The translations under genes were made by a program, and so were the position numbers. A stretch of 8,617 nt of DNA from Spirochaetaceae bacterium (lineage in GTDB: Bacteria; Spirochaetota; Spirochaetia; Treponematales; Breznakiellaceae): NCBI GenBank assembly GCA_031290855.1, contig JAISLM010000096.1, positions 1-8,617 on the forward strand, written 5' to 3'. Each line of letters opens with the position of its first letter. Positions within the stretch are counted from its first letter, which is position 1. Below are positions 6,329-8,617 of the stretch, piece after piece. The notes beneath the pieces were generated by a model that did no database searches, was not told where the DNA came from, and saw only the letters and a program-made list of their open reading frames with translations.

Positions 6329-6374
6329 GCCTTACAAAACTGCGATTTGCTGTTTTGAAAAGGCCTTAATTTTT
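6329..6374 (+). terminator. Terminator-like stem after the IS110-like fragment
   Basis: GCCTT (6329-6333) pairs with AAGGC (6360-6364), and AAAAC (6336-6340) with GTTTT (6352-6356), separated by a small internal loop. CTTAATTTTT follows (6365-6374). The stem is AU-rich and imperfect, so it would be weak. Confidence 0.3.
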
Positions 6375-6549
6375 AACGTAAGTTCGATGATTCCGGGCAG
6401 GCGCTTTTAGCCGGGGAGGGGGCGTTTCGGGAAAAGGCCGTTCCAATAGCGTGCCTTTGGCCCGGAAGAATGGGCCGGTACGGCAGGCGGCGTCTACACC
6501 GGCCCCCGGTGGGGGTGCGTCGGAAGCCCGAAATATTGCAGCGGTAGGG

Positions 6550-6591
6550 GAGGCTTGTCCTGCCGGACATCGTCCGCCTCGCGTTTGTTTT
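6550..6591 (+). terminator. Two-step hairpin with T-rich tail before the ald promoter
   Basis: GAGGC (6550-6554) pairs with GCCTC (6576-6580), and inside it TGTCC (6556-6560) pairs with GGACA (6565-6569) around TGCC. GCGTTTGTTTTAG follows. It could stop transcription coming from the remnant region and insulate the ald promoter, which begins at 6597. The T run is interrupted, so confidence is modest. Confidence 0.35.
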
Positions 6592-6596
6592 AGAAT

Positions 6597-6625
6597 TTGA
6601 CTGTATCGGGCGTTTTTATTATTTT
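6597..6625 (+). promoter_or_regulatory. Candidate ald promoter
   Basis: TTGACT (6597-6602, 5/6) and TATTTT (6620-6625, 4/6) are separated by 17 bp. The start would fall near 6632, just before the 27-bp palindrome. A second possible pair nearer the gene, TTGTAA (6688-6693), 17 bp, TATTAT (6711-6716), would start inside the Shine-Dalgarno and is less likely. Confidence 0.45.
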
Positions 6626-6635
6626 GAATGAAAGT

Positions 6636-6662
6636 ATAAATAAGGGTGGCACCTTTATTTAT
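6636..6662. promoter_or_regulatory. 27-bp near-perfect palindrome at the start of the ald leader (likely operator)
   Basis: The sequence reads ATAAATAA-G-GGTG, a central G, then CACC-T-TTATTTAT. Every pair is complementary except one G/T position (6644/6654), which would still wobble in RNA. It lies at about +5 to +31 relative to the proposed start, where a bound repressor would block transcription. As RNA it would be a hairpin with a tiny loop. The core AGGGTGGCACC resembles a T-box core, but the other T-box parts are absent. The regulator is unknown; an Lrp- or TetR-type dimer is possible. Confidence 0.5.
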
Positions 6663-6728
6663 GTGCCGCGGTAAACTACTAATTAATTTGTAAAAACTTC
6701 GACAAAAAAATATTATCTGGAGGATATT

Positions 6729-7841
6729 ATGAAAATAGGATGCCCTAAAGAGATAAAAAATAACGAATTCAGGGTTGGTCTGACACCAAACGCGGTGCGC
6801 GCCTATATTGGCGCGGGGCACGGCGTTTGTATCGAGAAGGGCGCGGGTCTTGGTTCCGCGATTACGGACGACGAGTACAAGGCGGCGGGGGCCGTAATCT
6901 TGGACAGCGCCGCCGAGGTTTGGAAGTCCGCCGATATGCTGATCAAGGTAAAGGAGCCCCTCGAAGCGGAGTACGGTTTGATGCAGGAAAATCAGCTTGT
7001 ATACACATATTTCCACTTCGCCGCGAACAAGCCGCTGCTTGACGCCTGCCTGAAGCGGAAAGTCATAGCGCTGGCATACGAAACGGTGCAGGAAGGCCGG
7101 ATTTTGCCGCTTTTAAAGCCGATGAGCGAGGTAGCCGGCAGAATGTCCGTCCTGATGGGCGCTTTCTACGCGGCGAAGACCCAGGGCGGACGTGGCCTTC
7201 TGCCTATGGGCGTGACCGGCGTCGCACCCGCCAACATCGTGATACTTGGCGGCGGCTCCGTGGGTACAAACGCGGCCTGGACGGCCGCCGGTCTGGGCGC
7301 ACATGTTACGGTGCTGGACGTAAACCTGCAACGGCTTGAGTACCTGGGTGAAATCCTGCCGGCCAACGTAAATGCGATCTACAACGACGAGATGGCGCTG
7401 GAAACCTATGTGAACGACGCGGACATCGTGGTCGGCGCGGTGCTGATACCGGGCGCAAAAGCGCCCAAGCTGATACGCCGCGACCACCTGAAAAAGATGA
7501 AAAAGGGCGCGGTCATTGTTGATGTCGCGATCGATCAGGGCGGCTGCTTCGAGACATCCCGCCCGACAAGCCACGCCGATCCTATCTTCGTCGTTGAAGA
7601 CATCATCCACTACTGCGTGGCGAATATGCCGGGCGCTTACGCGCGAACTTCCACGTATGCCCTGAACAACGCCACTATAGGCTACGGTTTGCAGCTTGCC
7701 AACAAAGGCGCGGAAAAAGCCTGCCGTGAAAACCCCTCCCTGCTCTTAGGTTTGAACACGTACAAAGGCGAGGTAACATACCCCGGCGTCGCGCAGGCTT
7801 TCGGCTTGCCGCTCAAAGACGCAGCCGGCGCGGTAAAATGA
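6729..7841 (+). CDS. ald: Alanine dehydrogenase
   Basis: Interconverts L-alanine + NAD + water with pyruvate + ammonium + NADH in the cytoplasm, serving alanine catabolism or ammonia assimilation with NADH reoxidation during fermentation. The protein is 370 aa, the normal family length. ATG 6729 has GGAGG at 6719-6723 with 5-nt spacing. Substrate-site residues R15, K75 (KVKEP) and H96 (YTYFHFA) are present, as are the Rossmann motif GGGSVG (174-179), D197 at the end of the second strand (VLDVN, binds the NAD ribose) and catalytic D269 (VDVAIDQGG). NMPGAYARTST (299-309) is the family signature near the C-terminus. The distantly related NAD(P) transhydrogenase alpha subunit is excluded by length and motifs. 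Monocistronic: divergent from nadE about 790 bp upstream, and followed by a separate small transcription unit. Confidence 0.96.
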   Translation: MKIGCPKEIKNNEFRVGLTPNAVRAYIGAGHGVCIEKGAGLGSAITDDEYKAAGAVILDSAAEVWKSADMLIKVKEPLEAEYGLMQENQLVYTYFHFAANKPLLDACLKRKVIALAYETVQEGRILPLLKPMSEVAGRMSVLMGAFYAAKTQGGRGLLPMGVTGVAPANIVILGGGSVGTNAAWTAAGLGAHVTVLDVNLQRLEYLGEILPANVNAIYNDEMALETYVNDADIVVGAVLIPGAKAPKLIRRDHLKKMKKGAVIVDVAIDQGGCFETSRPTSHADPIFVVEDIIHYCVANMPGAYARTSTYALNNATIGYGLQLANKGAEKACRENPSLLLGLNTYKGEVTYPGVAQAFGLPLKDAAGAVK

Positions 7842-7871
7842 ACCTATAGGTGAAATTGCCGTTCGGAACGG
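7842..7871 (+). other. Two small palindromes directly after ald
   Basis: ACCTATAGGT (7842-7851) is a perfect 10-bp palindrome starting at the ald stop codon. CCGTT/AACGG around CGG (7859-7871) follows. No T run is present, so neither is a convincing terminator; ald transcripts probably stop at the strong terminator at 7953-7996. Confidence 0.3.
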
Positions 7872-7878
7872 AAGGCGG

Positions 7879-7907
7879 TTGACTTAAAAAAAAAAGGTAT
7901 GTATATT
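7879..7907 (+). promoter_or_regulatory. Strong promoter with an A10 tract in its spacer
   Basis: TTGACT (7879-7884, 5/6) and TATATT (7902-7907, 5/6) are exactly 17 bp apart. The spacer contains ten consecutive A (7886-7895). The start is expected near 7914. A homopolymer in the -35/-10 spacer can change length by slippage and alter promoter strength. Confidence 0.65.
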
Positions 7908-7913
7908 GAGTAT

Positions 7914-7996
7914 ATAACGCTGGAGCATGATTTAAATTTGTGTTTCAGTTCGCCCCCCGGGTTTCATCACCTCCTTTTCCCGGGGGGTTTTTTTTT
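7914..7996 (+). ncRNA. Candidate small RNA with anti-Shine-Dalgarno loop
   Basis: A free-standing unit of about 83 nt bounded by its own promoter and a perfect intrinsic terminator. It contains no usable ORF: the only ATG (7927) is followed by one codon and a stop. The 5' part (to about 7952) is AU-rich and mostly unpaired, with a small ATTTAAAT palindrome. The 3' part is a 9-bp GC stem with a 17-nt loop, TTTCATCACCTCCTTTT. That loop contains ATCACCTCCTTT, the same bases as the 3' tail of bacterial 16S rRNA that pairs with Shine-Dalgarno sequences. It could therefore bind ribosome binding sites, in the way CU-rich loop sRNAs do. The family is not one I recognise. The start position is inferred from the promoter. 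Confidence 0.6.
7953..7996 (+). terminator. Very strong intrinsic terminator
   Basis: CCCCCCGGG (7953-7961) pairs perfectly with CCCGGGGGG (7979-7987), 9 bp all G-C, with a 17-nt loop and nine T (7988-7996). It ends the candidate sRNA and probably any ald read-through. Confidence 0.9.
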
Positions 7997-8045
7997 GGCC
8001 TGCCACTTTTCCCTTGACCTTTCCCCGCAAGCGTATCTCAAGGAT

Positions 8046-8070
8046 GTCAAGTCCTGAAATAGGTTGACAG
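8046..8070. mobile_element. Putative terminal end of a decayed IS3-family element
   Basis: TGTCAAGTCCTGAAATAGG followed by TTGACA begins with TG, as IS3-family ends do, and carries the internal inverted pair TGTCAA/TTGACA. It lies only 4 nt beyond the stop codon of the transposase remnant, where the end of an IS3 element is expected. The other end was not found in the window. Confidence 0.4.
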
Positions 8071-8074
8071 TTAT

Positions 8075-8482
8075 TTACGCGACCCCGCGATGCGTATTTT
8101 CAGGCGTCTCGTAGTCAAGGGCCGGATGGTGTTGTACAGAACCACCGCCTCACCTGCTGCCGCCAAGTCCTGTTTCCCGCTCTTAAACAAACAGCCGAGA
8201 CCGTATTCCTGTTTCAGTATCCCGTTCAGCCTTCGGCACGGACGTTTTCGTAACAGCGCGGCTCCTCATGTATACTCGCCGGAAGCCCGCGGGACATGAG
8301 TTTTTCAACATACGGACGCGAACAATACCGGCACCCCGGTCCGAATGACGGGCGGGGAAGGACTCTGCGGGGAGTTCCTTCATCTCCATTTCCAGGGCGG
8401 GCGGCCCCCTCGGACTCCAGCGTCACCCCCGTATGGCCACGCCGGCATGATACATCTCACCCGAAAACACATTAATTAAGAC
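8075..8482 (-). pseudogene. IS3-family transposase (OrfB) C-terminal remnant, multiply frameshifted
   Basis: Pieces of an IS3 OrfB integrase core appear in order on the minus strand but in different frames: VLINVFSGE (about 8482; the expected catalytic D is N), TLESEGAAR, then ALEMEMKELPAESFPA-RHSDRG (the HHSDRG region), YCSRPYVEKLMSRG with EEPRCYENVRAE, then RLNGILKQEYGLG with AVVLYNTIRP, and finally ALDYETPENTHRGVA ending at TAA 8077-8075. Each step needs a 1-2 base frameshift (at about 8400, 8340, 8228 and 8110). The order and motifs match the second half of IS3 transposases, so the element is dead. The N-terminal half and OrfA are not seen. Confidence 0.75.
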
Positions 8483-8547
8483 GCCGCCCCGGATAACCCC
8501 GCCGGCGACTTGCCCATCGCTGTATCGACAAGAGCCGTATCCATCAC
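8476..8547 (-). CDS. Very short ORF with strong ribosome binding site, possibly a truncated gene start
   Basis: On the minus strand GGAGG (8559-8555) is followed 7 nt later by GTG-ATG (8547/8544) and 22 codons (MDTALVDTAMGKSPAGLSG...) to TAA at 8478-8476. The ribosome binding site overlaps the stop codon of the upstream partial gene, as in an operon. The frame ends just where IS3-like sequence begins, so this may be the first codons of a gene cut by the insertion. Product not recognised. Confidence 0.35.
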   Translation of the reverse strand: MMDTALVDTAMGKSPAGLSGAAS

Positions 8548-8558
8548 AATGCCGCCTC

Positions 8559-8617
8559 CTATACCGGTTCCAGGACCGGATCGATGATCTTCTGGGCCAT
8601 CACGTCGATGAAGCCGT
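8559..8617 (-). CDS. C-terminal end of an unidentified gene entering from the right edge
   Basis: Eighteen codons read GFIDVMAQKIIDPVLEPV and end at TAG 8561-8559. The stop is fused to the ribosome binding site of the next short ORF (TAGGAGG), supporting a real gene end. Too little is present to name the product. Confidence 0.4.
   Translation of the reverse strand, partial: GFIDVMAQKIIDPVLEPV

Larger units (their letters stand above)
6328..6596. other. Gene-free stretch with several hairpins
   Basis: No reading frame here has family-like protein features. Besides the two terminator-like stems listed separately it holds GGCCC/GGGCC (about 6458-6475) and CACCGG/CCGGTG around CCC (6497-6511). 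Base composition is GC-rich until about 6580 and then turns AT-rich at the ald promoter. It may be remnant mobile-element DNA following the IS110-like fragment, but nothing recognisable from an IS110 C-terminus is present. Confidence 0.4.

Noticed and set aside
6643..6653. AGGGTGGCACC resembles the T-box riboswitch core
   Set aside because: No specifier stem, no following GCG and no terminator/antiterminator pair. The variable base would suit a G73 tRNA rather than tRNA-Ala, and the motif is better explained as the centre of a palindrome.
6366..7016. Minus-strand open frame across the ald leader
   Set aside because: It runs antisense into ald, through the promoter and palindrome, and its protein shows no coherent domain.
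1..8617. tRNA genes, rRNA genes and CRISPR arrays
   Set aside because: No cloverleaf with a proper T-loop, no rRNA beyond the 12-base tail mimic, and no regularly spaced repeats with spacers were seen on either strand.

Overview
The window looks like a GC-rich chromosome segment from a spirochaete, most likely a Treponema of the termite-gut type. The pointers are a flagellar-placement GTPase (FlhF), a phosphate-binding protein with a short signal peptide ending AFA-RG, a spirochaete-style fermentative gene set, and AT-rich promoters and leaders set in GC-rich coding DNA. The assignment is an inference; there is no rRNA in the window to settle it.

Layout. Positions 1-296 are non-coding: a perfect 15-bp inverted repeat that can close a three-way-junction RNA (17-106), then an 11-bp-phased repeat resembling a Pho box just upstream of pstS. 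pstS and pstC (297-2383, +) overlap by ATGA and encode the binding protein and one permease of a high-affinity phosphate ABC transporter. pstA, pstB and phoU do not follow. After pstC there is only a TAATG stop/start junction, and the DNA then becomes the 3' end of a convergent gene. On the minus strand, nadE, flhF and a DNA-deoxyinosine (UDG superfamily) glycosylase (5936 to 2397) form a tight unit. A promoter sits so close to nadE that the mRNA is probably leaderless. From 5990 to 6728 no intact gene is present: there are several strong hairpins, a 26-codon ORF resembling the N-terminus of an IS110-family transposase, terminator-like stems, and then the ald promoter with a 27-bp near-perfect palindrome. 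ald (6729-7841, +) is an intact alanine dehydrogenase.

Downstream of ald is a self-contained small transcription unit (about 7914-7996). It has a good sigma70-type promoter whose spacer holds a run of ten A, and a very strong intrinsic terminator. The terminator loop carries the same 12 bases as the anti-Shine-Dalgarno tail of 16S rRNA. This is the most interesting element in the window: a candidate sRNA that could compete with 16S rRNA for Shine-Dalgarno sequences. From 8046 to about 8482 lies a decayed IS3-family element on the minus strand, with transposase motifs scattered over several frames. At the right edge are the last 18 codons of an unidentified minus-strand gene and a very short ORF with a strong ribosome binding site.

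Together the intact genes cover phosphate uptake, NAD synthesis, flagellar placement, DNA repair and NAD-linked alanine/pyruvate/ammonia interconversion. The non-coding parts (1-296, 5990-6728, 7842-8617) hold the mobile-element remnants and the novel RNA candidates.
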